NCBI RefSeq assembly: GCF_001704635.1
Contig: NZ_MAXF01000157.1
Location: forward strand, 1-64,000
Length of the DNA stretch: 64,000 bases
Reading direction: 5' to 3'
Source: Streptomyces sparsogenes
GTDB taxonomy: Bacteria; Actinomycetota; Actinomycetes; Streptomycetales; Streptomycetaceae
Shown piece after piece: positions 8,592-16,687 of this stretch. Under the pieces are notes generated by a model. It had not been told where the DNA came from. It ran no database searches and saw only the letters and a list, made by a program, of their open reading frames with translations. Position numbers and translations under genes: made by a program. Within the stretch, counting starts at the first letter, position 1. Each line of letters starts with the position of its first letter.

Positions 8592-10025
8592 ATGCTCCCG
8601 GCCCGGCCCGTACCGACCCACGCGCGGCTCGGCCGAGCCGTGACCTGGGTGGTGGCCCTCGTCCTGGCCCTGGCCGCCGTCCCCGCCGCGCTGCAGCCCA
8701 CGACGGCCAGGGCGGACAACCCGATCGTGCAGCACATCTACACCGCCGACCCCGCCCCGCTGGTCGTGGGCGGCCGGGTCTACCTCTACACCGGGCACGA
8801 CGAGGACGGCTCCACCAACTTCACCATGAGAGAGTGGCGGGTGTGGTCCTCCGACGACATGGTCAACTGGACCGACCACGGCTCGCCCCTCAGCCTGTCC
8901 ACCTTCGCCTGGGCGTCCTCCAACGCGTGGGCGGGACAGACCGTCCAACGCAACGGCAAGTTCTACTGGTACGTGCCGGTGACGAACCGGGCGACCGGCC
9001 GGATGGCCATCGGCGTGGCGGTGTCCGACAGCCCCGCCGGGCCGTTCCATGACGCCATCGGCCGCCCCCTGGTGGAGAACGGCGAGATCGACCCCACCGT
9101 CCTCGTCGACGACGACGGCCAGGCCTACCTGTACTGGGGCAACCCGAACCTCTGGTACGTCAAGCTGAACGCCGACATGACCTCGTACTCGGGCAGCCCC
9201 ACCAAGATCCCGCTCACCACGGCGGGCTTCGGCACCCGCACCGGAGACCCCAACCGGCCCACCCTGTTCGAGGAAGGGCCCTGGGCCTACAAGCGAGGCG
9301 GCCTGTACTACATGGTGTTCGCCGCCAAGTGCTGTTCGGAGTTCATCGCCTACTCCACCGCGCCCGGGCCGACCGGACCGTGGACCTACCGCGGCACGGT
9401 CATGCCCACGCAGGGCAGCAGCTTCACCAACCACCCGGGCATCATCGACTTCAAGGGAAACTCGTACTTCTTCTACCACAACGGCGCCCTTCCGGGAGGC
9501 GGCGGCTTCACCCGCTCGGTCGCCGTGGAGAAGTTCTCCTACAACGCCGACGGCACGATCCCGACCATCACCATGACCGCCACGGGCGCCCCCCAGGCCG
9601 GCACGCTCAACCCGTACGTGCGCCAGGAGGCCGAGACGCTCGCCTGGGGCTCCGGCATCGAGACCGAGCCGTCGAGCGAGGGCGGGATGAACCTCGGATG
9701 GCTCGAGAACGGCGACTACGTCAAGGTCAAGGGCGTGGCCTTCGGCGCGGGAGCGTCCTCCTTCGCCACGCGCGTGGCCTCGGCCACCGGCGGCGGCACG
9801 GTCGAAGTCCGGCTGGGCGGCCCGAACGGGACGGTCGCGGCCCGGTGCGCGGTACCGAACACCGGCGGCTGGCAAACCTGGACGACGGTGTCCTGCCCGG
9901 TCAGCGGGGCGGCGGGGACCCAGGACCTGTATCTGCGGTTCACCGGCGGCAGCGGCTACCTGACCAACGTGAACTGGTGGCAGTTCACCCCGGCGCCCGT
10001 GATGAGTGAGGGGGCGTCCGCATGA
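8592..10025 (+). CDS. Secreted GH43 arabinofuranosidase/xylosidase with CBM6
   Basis: 477 residues from the ATG at 8592, chosen because GGAGG lies five bases upstream and a signal peptide follows directly (cleaved near TTARA). An alternative GTG overlaps the stop of the preceding gene. The five-bladed GH43 domain shows base Asp53 (YTADPAP), pKa modulator Asp167 (GEIDPTV) and acid Glu228 (FEEGP). The opening NPIVQHIYTADPAPLV is typical of arabinoxylan arabinofuranohydrolases of the XynD/AXH type. A CBM6 (from about 340, EAETLAWGSG, ending in NVNWWQF) would bind xylan. It lies 74 bp after GH27 and probably shares its transcript. Confidence 0.88.
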   Translation: MLPARPVPTHARLGRAVTWVVALVLALAAVPAALQPTTARADNPIVQHIYTADPAPLVVGGRVYLYTGHDEDGSTNFTMREWRVWSSDDMVNWTDHGSPLSLSTFAWASSNAWAGQTVQRNGKFYWYVPVTNRATGRMAIGVAVSDSPAGPFHDAIGRPLVENGEIDPTVLVDDDGQAYLYWGNPNLWYVKLNADMTSYSGSPTKIPLTTAGFGTRTGDPNRPTLFEEGPWAYKRGGLYYMVFAAKCCSEFIAYSTAPGPTGPWTYRGTVMPTQGSSFTNHPGIIDFKGNSYFFYHNGALPGGGGFTRSVAVEKFSYNADGTIPTITMTATGAPQAGTLNPYVRQEAETLAWGSGIETEPSSEGGMNLGWLENGDYVKVKGVAFGAGASSFATRVASATGGGTVEVRLGGPNGTVAARCAVPNTGGWQTWTTVSCPVSGAAGTQDLYLRFTGGSGYLTNVNWWQFTPAPVMSEGASA

Positions 10026-10078
10026 GTGCTCGTGTCCCACGGGCCCATGGGACCCCGGGAGAGTCAAAGGAGTCATCC

Positions 10079-10999
10079 ATGTCGATGCGACGGCGTACCC
10101 TACTGGGCCTCGGCGCGGCAGCGGCGACGGGCGTGGGCATGTCCCTGCTCGGCAGCGGCGCGGCCGCCGGCACCCTGACACCACGGATGTCCTCACCGCG
10201 GCAGGCGCCCACCGCGCCGTTCGCCGTCGGCGTGCGCCAGTTCAACTGGTACCGCGGCAGCCGCCGGCTGACCACGAAGATCTTCTATCCGGCCTCCGGC
10301 ACCGCGGGCGGCAACCCCGTCCCGAACGCGCCCGTCGCAGGCGGCGTCTTTCCCATCGCCGAATGGAGCCACGGCATGGGGTGCAACGCCGACTGCTATT
10401 CCTCACAGACCCACGACCTGGCTTCGGCGGGCTTCATCTGCCCCGCTCCCTCGTTCTCCGACAACACCAACATCGGCAGCGTCTACAACGGCAACTGGTC
10501 CAAGGACGTCTCCGAGGTCATCACCCGGACACTGGCGTTGAACAACACGGCGGGCGACCCGCTCGCCGGACACATCGACACCCGAGCCGGTGTCGGGGTG
10601 TCCGGCCACTCAATGGGCGGCATGACCACCCACGGCCTGCTCACCGCCTGGCCGGACAACCGCGTCGTCGCCGCCGTTCCGGTCGCCTGCGTGGACATGG
10701 GCAACCCGGCCGGCCTCCACGCCAAGGTGCTGTTCATCCACGGCGACCGCGACCAGACCTGCGACTACAACTCGGCGCGCACGGCGTACGCGGAGCTCCC
10801 GTCGCCCAAGGCGTTCCTCACCCAGGTCGGGGCGGACCACGGTCAGTACCTGGTCCCGGACTACCGGTACTACGCCCAGACGAAGAACACCTTCCTGGAC
10901 TGGTTCCGCTGGAGCCTGTACGGCGACACCGCCGCCCGCGACCGCCTGGGGAGCGACGCCACCAGCAGCGGCACTTCCTGGCAAGTGGCCCTCGGCTAG
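10079..10999 (+). CDS. Tat-exported alpha/beta hydrolase, cutinase/polyester-hydrolase-like
   Basis: 306 residues from the ATG at 10079, with AAAGGAG six bases upstream. The N-terminus has a twin-arginine signal (RRRTLLGLGAAAATG). The mature part is a cutinase- or PETase-like alpha/beta hydrolase with the triad Ser178 (GHSMGG), Asp225 (HGDRDQTCDY) and His254 (GADHGQY). Such enzymes cleave cutin, polyesters, acetyl esters or lipids; here it may attack cutin or ester-linked decorations in plant cell walls. It lies directly after the GH43 gene. Its TAG stop overlaps the TAG of the convergent GH42 gene inside a single CTAG (10996-10999). Confidence 0.82.
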   Translation: MSMRRRTLLGLGAAAATGVGMSLLGSGAAAGTLTPRMSSPRQAPTAPFAVGVRQFNWYRGSRRLTTKIFYPASGTAGGNPVPNAPVAGGVFPIAEWSHGMGCNADCYSSQTHDLASAGFICPAPSFSDNTNIGSVYNGNWSKDVSEVITRTLALNNTAGDPLAGHIDTRAGVGVSGHSMGGMTTHGLLTAWPDNRVVAAVPVACVDMGNPAGLHAKVLFIHGDRDQTCDYNSARTAYAELPSPKAFLTQVGADHGQYLVPDYRYYAQTKNTFLDWFRWSLYGDTAARDRLGSDATSSGTSWQVALG

Positions 11000-13092
11000 G
11001 CAATTTCGCCCAGCCCGGCCGGAGGCACGGCCTCCTCGACGCACACCCGCACGTCCCACGGGCCCAGGCGCAGGGCCTCACCGGCCGCGTACCGCCGGCC
11101 GGTGAGGACATCGCGGACCGGGCCCGGGAGCGGGAAGGCGACCTGGTCCCATGACCAGTTGTGCACGAAGCGCAGCCGGCCGCCGTCCCTGGCGGTGGCC
11201 CCCGTGGAGGTGAGCGACGGGTGGCCGGGGCGCCACGGGTCCGTGCCCGTGGCGGCCCACTGGAACAGCGCGCGGGCCAGGGTCTGGTCCGGGACGGTAC
11301 CCACGCAGGTGATCCTGCCGGCTCCGTAACGGTGGGTGGTCACCGCGGGCCACCGGGCGAAGTGCGGGTGTTCGTATGTGGCCAGTGTCTCGGCCGTGGT
11401 GGGGGACAGCGCGTCGGCCCAGGCGGTCGCGCGCGCGGCCGACGGCAGCGGCATCGCGTCCGTACCGGTGACCGGCAGCGCCGACGCCAGGTTGGAGAAC
11501 TCCTCGTAAGCGACGCCGGCCGCCGCGGCCAGGCGCGCGGGCTGGACGTCGGCACGCGCCCTGGCCTCGTGGTCGGCGTAGCCGGTGCGCGGACCGAGCA
11601 GGAGGTGGCCGCCGGCTCGCGCGTACGCCAGCAGCCGGTCCAGGACCCGGTCCTCGGCGATGTGATAACCGGAGGCCACCAGCAGCGGCGGCAGGTCGGC
11701 GGTCTCCAGCTGGCCCGGGTGGACGATGCGTGCCTGCAGCCCCGCGTCGAAGGCGCCGCGGTAGAAGGCGCCGAACAGGCGCCCGTAGGAGCCGGTGTCG
11801 GGACTGCCGTCGGGGGTGGAAAGCGGCGGCTGGTGCTGCAGCGCCCACATGCTGGGGTGGTCGAAGAGGAAGGCCGCGTCGGCGTCCGGGCGCAGGCCCG
11901 CGACGAGACCGCCGGCCGTCTCCAGCTCCTCCCCCAGCCGCGCCAGTTCCCGGTAGATGCGGCCCGGGCGGCCGCTGTGCGGGAGGATCCCGCCCCAGAA
12001 GGTCTCGGTGCCGAAGTGCAGGGTGTGCCAGTGCCAGTACTCGATCATGGAGGCGCCGCGGGAGATCAGGGCCCACGCCGCCTGGCGCCACTGGCCGTCG
12101 TAGGCCGGGTAGTTCATCTCCGGGCCGCCGATGGCCTGCGCGTCGGTCTCGGTGACCAGGAACGGCTCCTGCCGGGAGGCGTACATCCGATCGGCGCTCT
12201 GGTACAGGGCCCACGTCCCCCGGCTCGCCCAGCCCTGGGGGGCGGTGTCCCGGTCCGGCAGCGCCAGACCGTCCTGCATGGCGTAGTACGGGTTCCCGGC
12301 GGTGACATCCAGCGCCTTCGTCAGTTCGGCGTCCTCGGCGGCCACCCGGTCGTAGGAGAGGCAGGTGGTGACGAACTGCCCCGGCCTGGCGTACTGCCGT
12401 ACGAGATCGGCCTGCCAGGCGATGAACTCGGTGGTCTGGCGGGCCTGGAAGCGCCGCCACGCCAGGTCGTACTGCGGCTGCGCGTTGCCGTCGGGGCGCC
12501 ACAGGTCGGCCCAGTCGCTGAGCCGGTGCGACCAGTACACCAGGCCCCACTCCCGGTTGAGCGTCTCGACGTCCCGGTAGCGGTGGCGCAGGTCGTCGAC
12601 GAACCTCTGGAAGACCCCGTGGTTGTGCAGAAGCTCCACGCCCGGCTCGTTGTCGACCTGGAAGCCGATGACCGCGGGGTGGCCGGCGTAGTGCTCCACG
12701 ATCTTGCGGGTGACTCGCTCGGCGTGGAAACGGAACGCCGGGTGGGTGAAGTCGACCTCCTGCCGGTGGCCCCAGGGGATCCGCTCCCCGGTGCGCCGCT
12801 CCCCCGCGATCTCGGGATACTGCCTGGCCAGCCACGGCGGAACCGCGTAGGTGGGAGTGCCGATGATCACCCCTATCCCGCGCTCGTGTGCGCCGTCGAG
12901 CACCGGGCGCAGCCACTCCAGCGCGAACCGGCCGTTCTCCGGTTCCCAGGTCGACCACACGGACTCCCCGACCCGGATCACCGAGAACCGGGCCTCGGCC
13001 ATCAGGTCCAGGTCCTCCTCGAGCCGGTCGTGCGGCTGGTACTCGTGGTAGTAGGCGGCGCCGAAAAGGACCCGCTCGGCAGGCTCGTACAT
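10996..13092 (-). CDS. GH42 beta-galactosidase, paralogue 1
   Basis: 698 residues from the ATG at 13092 (GGAG six bases upstream); the longer frame runs into the esterase gene. A GH42 barrel with acid/base Glu149 (VDNEPG) and nucleophile Glu315 (VTETDAQ) is followed by a trimerisation domain and a C-terminal beta domain. There is no signal peptide, so it acts in the cytoplasm on imported galactosides. The SRGASMIEYWHWHTL segment is a family hallmark. It is 40 bp downstream of the CE2-like esterase on the same strand and under the same promoter with a TCGAAGCGC-type operator. It differs strongly from the three other GH42 proteins here, implying a different linkage or side chain. Confidence 0.92.
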   Translation of the reverse strand: MYEPAERVLFGAAYYHEYQPHDRLEEDLDLMAEARFSVIRVGESVWSTWEPENGRFALEWLRPVLDGAHERGIGVIIGTPTYAVPPWLARQYPEIAGERRTGERIPWGHRQEVDFTHPAFRFHAERVTRKIVEHYAGHPAVIGFQVDNEPGVELLHNHGVFQRFVDDLRHRYRDVETLNREWGLVYWSHRLSDWADLWRPDGNAQPQYDLAWRRFQARQTTEFIAWQADLVRQYARPGQFVTTCLSYDRVAAEDAELTKALDVTAGNPYYAMQDGLALPDRDTAPQGWASRGTWALYQSADRMYASRQEPFLVTETDAQAIGGPEMNYPAYDGQWRQAAWALISRGASMIEYWHWHTLHFGTETFWGGILPHSGRPGRIYRELARLGEELETAGGLVAGLRPDADAAFLFDHPSMWALQHQPPLSTPDGSPDTGSYGRLFGAFYRGAFDAGLQARIVHPGQLETADLPPLLVASGYHIAEDRVLDRLLAYARAGGHLLLGPRTGYADHEARARADVQPARLAAAAGVAYEEFSNLASALPVTGTDAMPLPSAARATAWADALSPTTAETLATYEHPHFARWPAVTTHRYGAGRITCVGTVPDQTLARALFQWAATGTDPWRPGHPSLTSTGATARDGGRLRFVHNWSWDQVAFPLPGPVRDVLTGRRYAAGEALRLGPWDVRVCVEEAVPPAGLGEIA

Positions 13093-13132
13093 GTGTTTCT
13101 CCACTTCTGCCCGGGTGGGGACGGCCGTGGCG

Positions 13133-14296
13133 TCACCAGGCCATCGGCAGACCGGCGACGAACGACGTGAGCCGGTCGGCGATGAGTCGGTCGTCGTGCG
13201 CCGAGTAGTGCCAGTCGCAGCCCAGGAAGTCCAGCCCCGAGTCGTCGAGGAACCAGTAGCGCACCCGGCTGTCACCGGCGTCGTTGCGTGCCTTGACCAC
13301 CTGCTGGACATGGCCGGCGAACTGGCCCGCGCCGACTGCCACGATGGTGGTTGTGGCCCCGTAGCGCGTCCGCAGCTTCTGGAGGAAGTCGCCGTAGGCG
13401 GTGCGATAGGCGGCCGCGAGGCTGTCGGGGGTCCACGGCTCACCGGGGTTGATGGCGGTCGAGAAGTCGTTGGTGCCGAGGTTGACCACCACGAGCTGAG
13501 GGTGCCAGGTGCCCGGGTTCTGCCAGACGTCGCCGGACACGTGCAGCAGGGCGCGGTCGTAGAAGGTCCGGTAGGTGATGTCCGGAGAGCCTCCGTTGTA
13601 GTTGCGCACCATGCCGAGGCCCGAATAGCCGTTGATCTGGTAGTCGGCGTTCAGTCTCCGGGCGGTGAGGGCGCCGTAGCTCACGTCGGCGTTGGTGGTC
13701 CGCCTGAGCTGTTCCCCGGTACAGCTGCGTGAGGTCGAGAGGTTGCCGTAGCCCACCGTGAGGGAGTCCCCGATGAACTCGATCTGGCGGTGGCGGGCCG
13801 GTGGTTTGCTCAGCACGGCACCGCCGGGCGCGGCGACGAAGCCTCCGAACGTGCTGGTGTCCCACGGGCTGTCGTTGCGTTTGACCAGCCGGACGGTGTG
13901 CGCGCGGTCCCGCAGGCCGTTGATCCAGTGCGTGGTCCGGCCGGGCGTGACAAGCGTGGCGACGGTGGCTCCGTCGATCCGGACGTCGTAGTCGGCGGCC
14001 GAGTCGTTGAGCACGATGCCGACGCCGGTGCCCCTGAAGGTGCCCTCGAAGTACACGCCGGGCCAGCTGTACTGCACCGTGTTTCCCGCGTCCTTCACCC
14101 GCCCGGCGGTGTGCACCTGCGCCAGCACTCCCGTCGCGCGGCCCGCTCGACCCTCCGGCGCGTCGGCCGGCCGCGTGTCGGCGGCGCCCAGACCGGCCAG
14201 GAGCGACGTCCACAGGGCGGTCACCGCGGTGATCACCGCCGTTCGCCTCACGCCTCTCCGCCACGACACCCTGGACGTCATATGCATGCCCTGCAT
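13133..14296 (-). CDS. Secreted SGNH acetyl esterase, CE2-like
   Basis: 387 residues from the ATG at 14296 (GGGAGG five bases upstream); two more ATGs follow closely. An N-terminal signal peptide (RRGVRRTAVITAVTALW) precedes a jelly-roll domain (to about 160) and an SGNH hydrolase domain with Ser178 in FIGDSLTVGYG, Asn in NLGTND and a C-terminal DWHYSAHDD motif carrying the catalytic His. This order is that of carbohydrate esterase family 2, which removes acetyl groups from hemicellulose sugars. It is the first gene of a two-gene unit with GH42. Family membership is read from motifs; a related GDSL esterase is possible. Confidence 0.82.
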   Translation of the reverse strand: MQGMHMTSRVSWRRGVRRTAVITAVTALWTSLLAGLGAADTRPADAPEGRAGRATGVLAQVHTAGRVKDAGNTVQYSWPGVYFEGTFRGTGVGIVLNDSAADYDVRIDGATVATLVTPGRTTHWINGLRDRAHTVRLVKRNDSPWDTSTFGGFVAAPGGAVLSKPPARHRQIEFIGDSLTVGYGNLSTSRSCTGEQLRRTTNADVSYGALTARRLNADYQINGYSGLGMVRNYNGGSPDITYRTFYDRALLHVSGDVWQNPGTWHPQLVVVNLGTNDFSTAINPGEPWTPDSLAAAYRTAYGDFLQKLRTRYGATTTIVAVGAGQFAGHVQQVVKARNDAGDSRVRYWFLDDSGLDFLGCDWHYSAHDDRLIADRLTSFVAGLPMAW

Positions 14297-14334
14297 TCGT
14301 GCCTCCCTGTCGTCAGGCCGAGCTGCATGAGTTG

Positions 14335-14376
14335 TCGAAGCGCATCGACGCTCCCAGCACGCGAGCGGGCTGTCAA
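14335..14376 (-). promoter_or_regulatory. Promoter plus operator for esterase-GH42 unit (pair 1, left)
   Basis: Read on the minus strand, TTGACA (14371-14376), 17 bp, GAGCGT (14348-14353). The operator TCGAAGCGCATCGA (14335-14348, one mismatch to TCGAAGCGCTTCGA) abuts the -10 and lies 38 bp before the esterase ATG, so a bound repressor would block initiation. Confidence 0.65.
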
Positions 14377-14413
14377 TGGACCAGGTTGAGAAACTTTCCT
14401 TGCTTCTTTGCTC

Positions 14414-14466
14414 TTGTTGCGCACGAAACATGCCCGCTAACTTCCCTTCTTAGTGAAGCGCTTCGA
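14414..14466 (+). promoter_or_regulatory. Promoter plus operator for HTH-less LacI gene (pair 1, right)
   Basis: TTGTTG (14414-14419), 18 bp, TAACTT (14438-14443), then operator GTGAAGCGCTTCGA (14453-14466) just 24 bp before the ATG at 14491. The centre-to-centre distance to the left operator is 118 bp. A GAAACTTTC palindrome lies between the two arms near 14391. Confidence 0.55.
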
Positions 14467-14490
14467 CACGCTCCGGGAAAGGGGCCGACC

Positions 14491-15342
14491 ATGACGCACG
14501 CCGACCGCCGCTCCCGCATCATCGCGCTGGTGATGCCGCTGCGGACGGACATGTACGTCCCGGTCAGGATGGAGATCGCCGCCTCGGTCACGACCGAGGC
14601 ACGGCGGCACGGGTACGACATCCTGCTCGTCACCGACGACGAGGGCCCCGAGGGAGTGCGGCGGGCGAGCGGGCCGGCCGACGGCGTGATCCTCACGGAC
14701 GTCGTGCCGGGCGACCCCCGCATCCCCGCGCTGCGCGCCCGGGGCACACCGGCCGTACTGATCGGCCTACCGGGCGATCCGCGCCAACTCTCCTGCGTGG
14801 ACCAGGACTTCGCCGCCGCAGGCGCCCTGTGCGCGGACCATCTGGCGGATCTCGGCCACCGGGAGGTGGGCTTCATCGGCTACGGTTCCGACGTCCACAA
14901 GCGGCACGCCGAACGGACCCGCGCCGGCTTCCGCGAACGGGCGGAGCAGCGGGGGGTGCGCTTCCTGTACCGGCCCTGCGAGGGCACCTACGACTCCACC
15001 GCCCGGACCCTGACCCGCATCCTCGCCGACCGACCGGGCACCACGGGCTTCGTGGTGCAGAACGAGGCGGCGATCGGTCCGCTGCTCGGCCTGCTGCGGG
15101 CCCTTGGGCGGTCCGTTCCCGAGGACGCCTCGGTGGTCGCCCTCTGCCCGGCGCAACTGGCCGAGCAGCACACACCAGCCCTCACCACCGTGTCCGGCTC
15201 CGCGCGGGAGCTGGGCCGCGTGGCGGTCGGGCAGATGATGCGGCGGCTGACCGCCGCGCGGCGGGGCGAGCCGCCGGCGGACGAACGGGTCCTGGTGACC
15301 CCGACCCTCACCATCCGCCAGAGCAGTCAGGCCAAGGCCTGA
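14491..15342 (+). CDS. LacI-type ligand-sensor protein lacking the DNA-binding domain
   Basis: 283 residues. It starts MTHADRRSRIIALVMPL, which corresponds to the beginning of the LacI sensor domain (RSRTIGLVVP in relatives), and ends with the normal VLVTPTLTIRQS tail. The roughly 55-residue helix-turn-helix and hinge are absent, and no upstream frame between 14299 and 14490 encodes them. The start is well placed: a GGGAAAGGGG ribosome site and its own promoter-operator precede it. It could be an unlinked sugar-binding protein, a partner that forms inactive heterodimers with a full LacI such as the one encoded at 15526-16575, or a decayed regulator. Its position inside the operator-controlled set argues against random debris. 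Confidence 0.8.
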   Translation: MTHADRRSRIIALVMPLRTDMYVPVRMEIAASVTTEARRHGYDILLVTDDEGPEGVRRASGPADGVILTDVVPGDPRIPALRARGTPAVLIGLPGDPRQLSCVDQDFAAAGALCADHLADLGHREVGFIGYGSDVHKRHAERTRAGFRERAEQRGVRFLYRPCEGTYDSTARTLTRILADRPGTTGFVVQNEAAIGPLLGLLRALGRSVPEDASVVALCPAQLAEQHTPALTTVSGSARELGRVAVGQMMRRLTAARRGEPPADERVLVTPTLTIRQSSQAKA

Positions 15343-15390
15343 CCATCCGCCAGGCAGACCCAGCCCTGACCACCCGCCAGAGCAGTGACA
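15310..15390 (+). repeat. Three degenerate direct repeats at the end of the LacI-like gene
   Basis: Copies begin ACCATCCGCCAGAGCAGT (15310), ACCATCCGCCAGGCAGAC (15342) and ACCACCCGCCAGAGCAGT (15369), about 27-32 bp apart; the first is inside the coding region. They look like a short tandem duplication of the gene's 3' end. After them, AAGGAG and an ATG at 15418 open a frame that runs antisense through the next LacI gene, suggesting a start whose gene was lost. Confidence 0.6.
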
Positions 15391-15525
15391 CCCGACCTGA
15401 CCGTCCAAGGAGCCGTCATGACAGCAGAGCGCACCGTCGGCTGTCAGGGTTGCGGCTGCCGCCACGGACGCCGTCACGGCGATACGGCCCGGCCACACCG
15501 CCCTGTGGACCCGGACAGCCGAGGC

Positions 15526-16575
15526 TCACTCCTCCTTCGGTGGAGCCGTGCTCTCCCGGACGGTGAGGGTGGTCACGATCTCCAGCCCCACCTGGGGCAC
15601 CGCCTCACCCCGGCCGAGCGCGAGGGCCAGCTCGGTGGCGGCCGTCGCCATCTCGGCCAGCGGCTGATGAACGGTGGTCAGCGGCGGATCCATCCACGCC
15701 ACGGGCGGCACGTCGTCGAAACCCACCACGCTCAGGTCATGCGGGATACGCAGCCCCAGCTCCCGCGCGGCCTGATAGACACCGACCGCCTGCATGTCGT
15801 TGGCGGTGAACACGGCGGTGGGGCGATCGGGGCGGGACAGCAGCTCCCGAGCCGCCAGGTACCCGTCTTCACGCGAGAGCTGCGTCTTCACCACCAGACC
15901 GGGGTCCAGGGGCAGGCCCGCCTCCGCGAGCGCGGAGACGTAACCGGAGAGCCGAGCGCGGCAGAAATCATGGTCCGGCCCGCTGACCATGGCGATGCGC
16001 CGGTGCCCCAGCTCGACCAGATGCCGGGTGGCCGACTGGCCACCTCTCCAGTTGGTCGCCCCCACGAACGGCACGCCGTCGGGCAATTCGTCGACCGGGT
16101 CGAAGACGACGAAGGGGATGCCCTTCGCGGTCAGTTGCTCCCGCTCCGCCTCGGACAACTGGGCCACCGACAGTACGGCGTGCGGTCGCCGCCCCACCGT
16201 GTCGCCGATGGCCCCTCCCTCCGCGTCCGCAAGCCCGAAGGCGGACACCAGCAGCCCGACCCGGTTTCTGCGGACCACGCGCTCGACACCGCGGATGATC
16301 TCCACCGACCACATGTGCTCCAGCTCTCGGAACACCAGCTCCACCAGATTGCTCCGGCTCTTGGGAGGTTTGCGGTAACCGTACTCGTGGATCAGCGACT
16401 CGACCCGGGCCCGGGTCTCGTCCGAGACCCCGGACCGGCCGTTGAGGACTTTCGACACGGTGGGAATCGAGACGCCCGCCGACTCGGCGATGTACGCGAT
16501 GGTCACCGATCCGGGTCCCGCACCACGCTCACTCTGCTCCTCCGGTGAAGGTCTTCCCGATCGGTTGTCCGGCAC
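15526..16575 (-). CDS. LacI-family transcriptional regulator (candidate regulator of the TCGAAGCGCTTCGA sites)
   Basis: 349 residues from a GTG at 16575, with an AGGAAAGG ribosome site. A complete LacI helix-turn-helix (VTIAYIAESAGVSIPTVSKV, then LNGRSGVSDETRARV) lies at about residues 24-60, followed by the sensor domain with GFDDVPPVAW and TLTVREST. It is convergent with the HTH-less LacI gene and divergent from CE7. As the only complete LacI gene in the middle of the region, it is the best local candidate to bind the eight operators. Its type resembles xylose/xylo-oligosaccharide regulators such as BxlR, whose known GAAA.TTTC-like site also occurs twice in the window (about 14391 and 32087-32095). 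Confidence 0.88.
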   Translation of the reverse strand: MPDNRSGRPSPEEQSERGAGPGSVTIAYIAESAGVSIPTVSKVLNGRSGVSDETRARVESLIHEYGYRKPPKSRSNLVELVFRELEHMWSVEIIRGVERVVRRNRVGLLVSAFGLADAEGGAIGDTVGRRPHAVLSVAQLSEAEREQLTAKGIPFVVFDPVDELPDGVPFVGATNWRGGQSATRHLVELGHRRIAMVSGPDHDFCRARLSGYVSALAEAGLPLDPGLVVKTQLSREDGYLAARELLSRPDRPTAVFTANDMQAVGVYQAARELGLRIPHDLSVVGFDDVPPVAWMDPPLTTVHQPLAEMATAATELALALGRGEAVPQVGLEIVTTLTVRESTAPPKEE

Positions 16576-16687
16576 GGTCGCCTTTCCTCATCCCTCGACT
16601 GCTGCCGCCGCCATTCTGACACCTTCGATGAAGGGTGCGCGCGGCACGCGTTTCAACACATTTCCGCCCCTCGATACAAGGACCACC

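Noticed and set aside
14297..14490. Missing HTH of the LacI-like protein in another frame upstream
   Set aside because: All three plus-strand frames were read; none contains the VTI.DVA..AGVS..TVS pattern, so a simple frameshift does not explain its absence.
15385..16548. Plus-strand ORF of 387 codons opposite the LacI gene
   Set aside because: Only its first codons (from 15418) have a ribosome site; the rest is antisense to an intact LacI with a complete HTH. Kept only as a possible orphan start.
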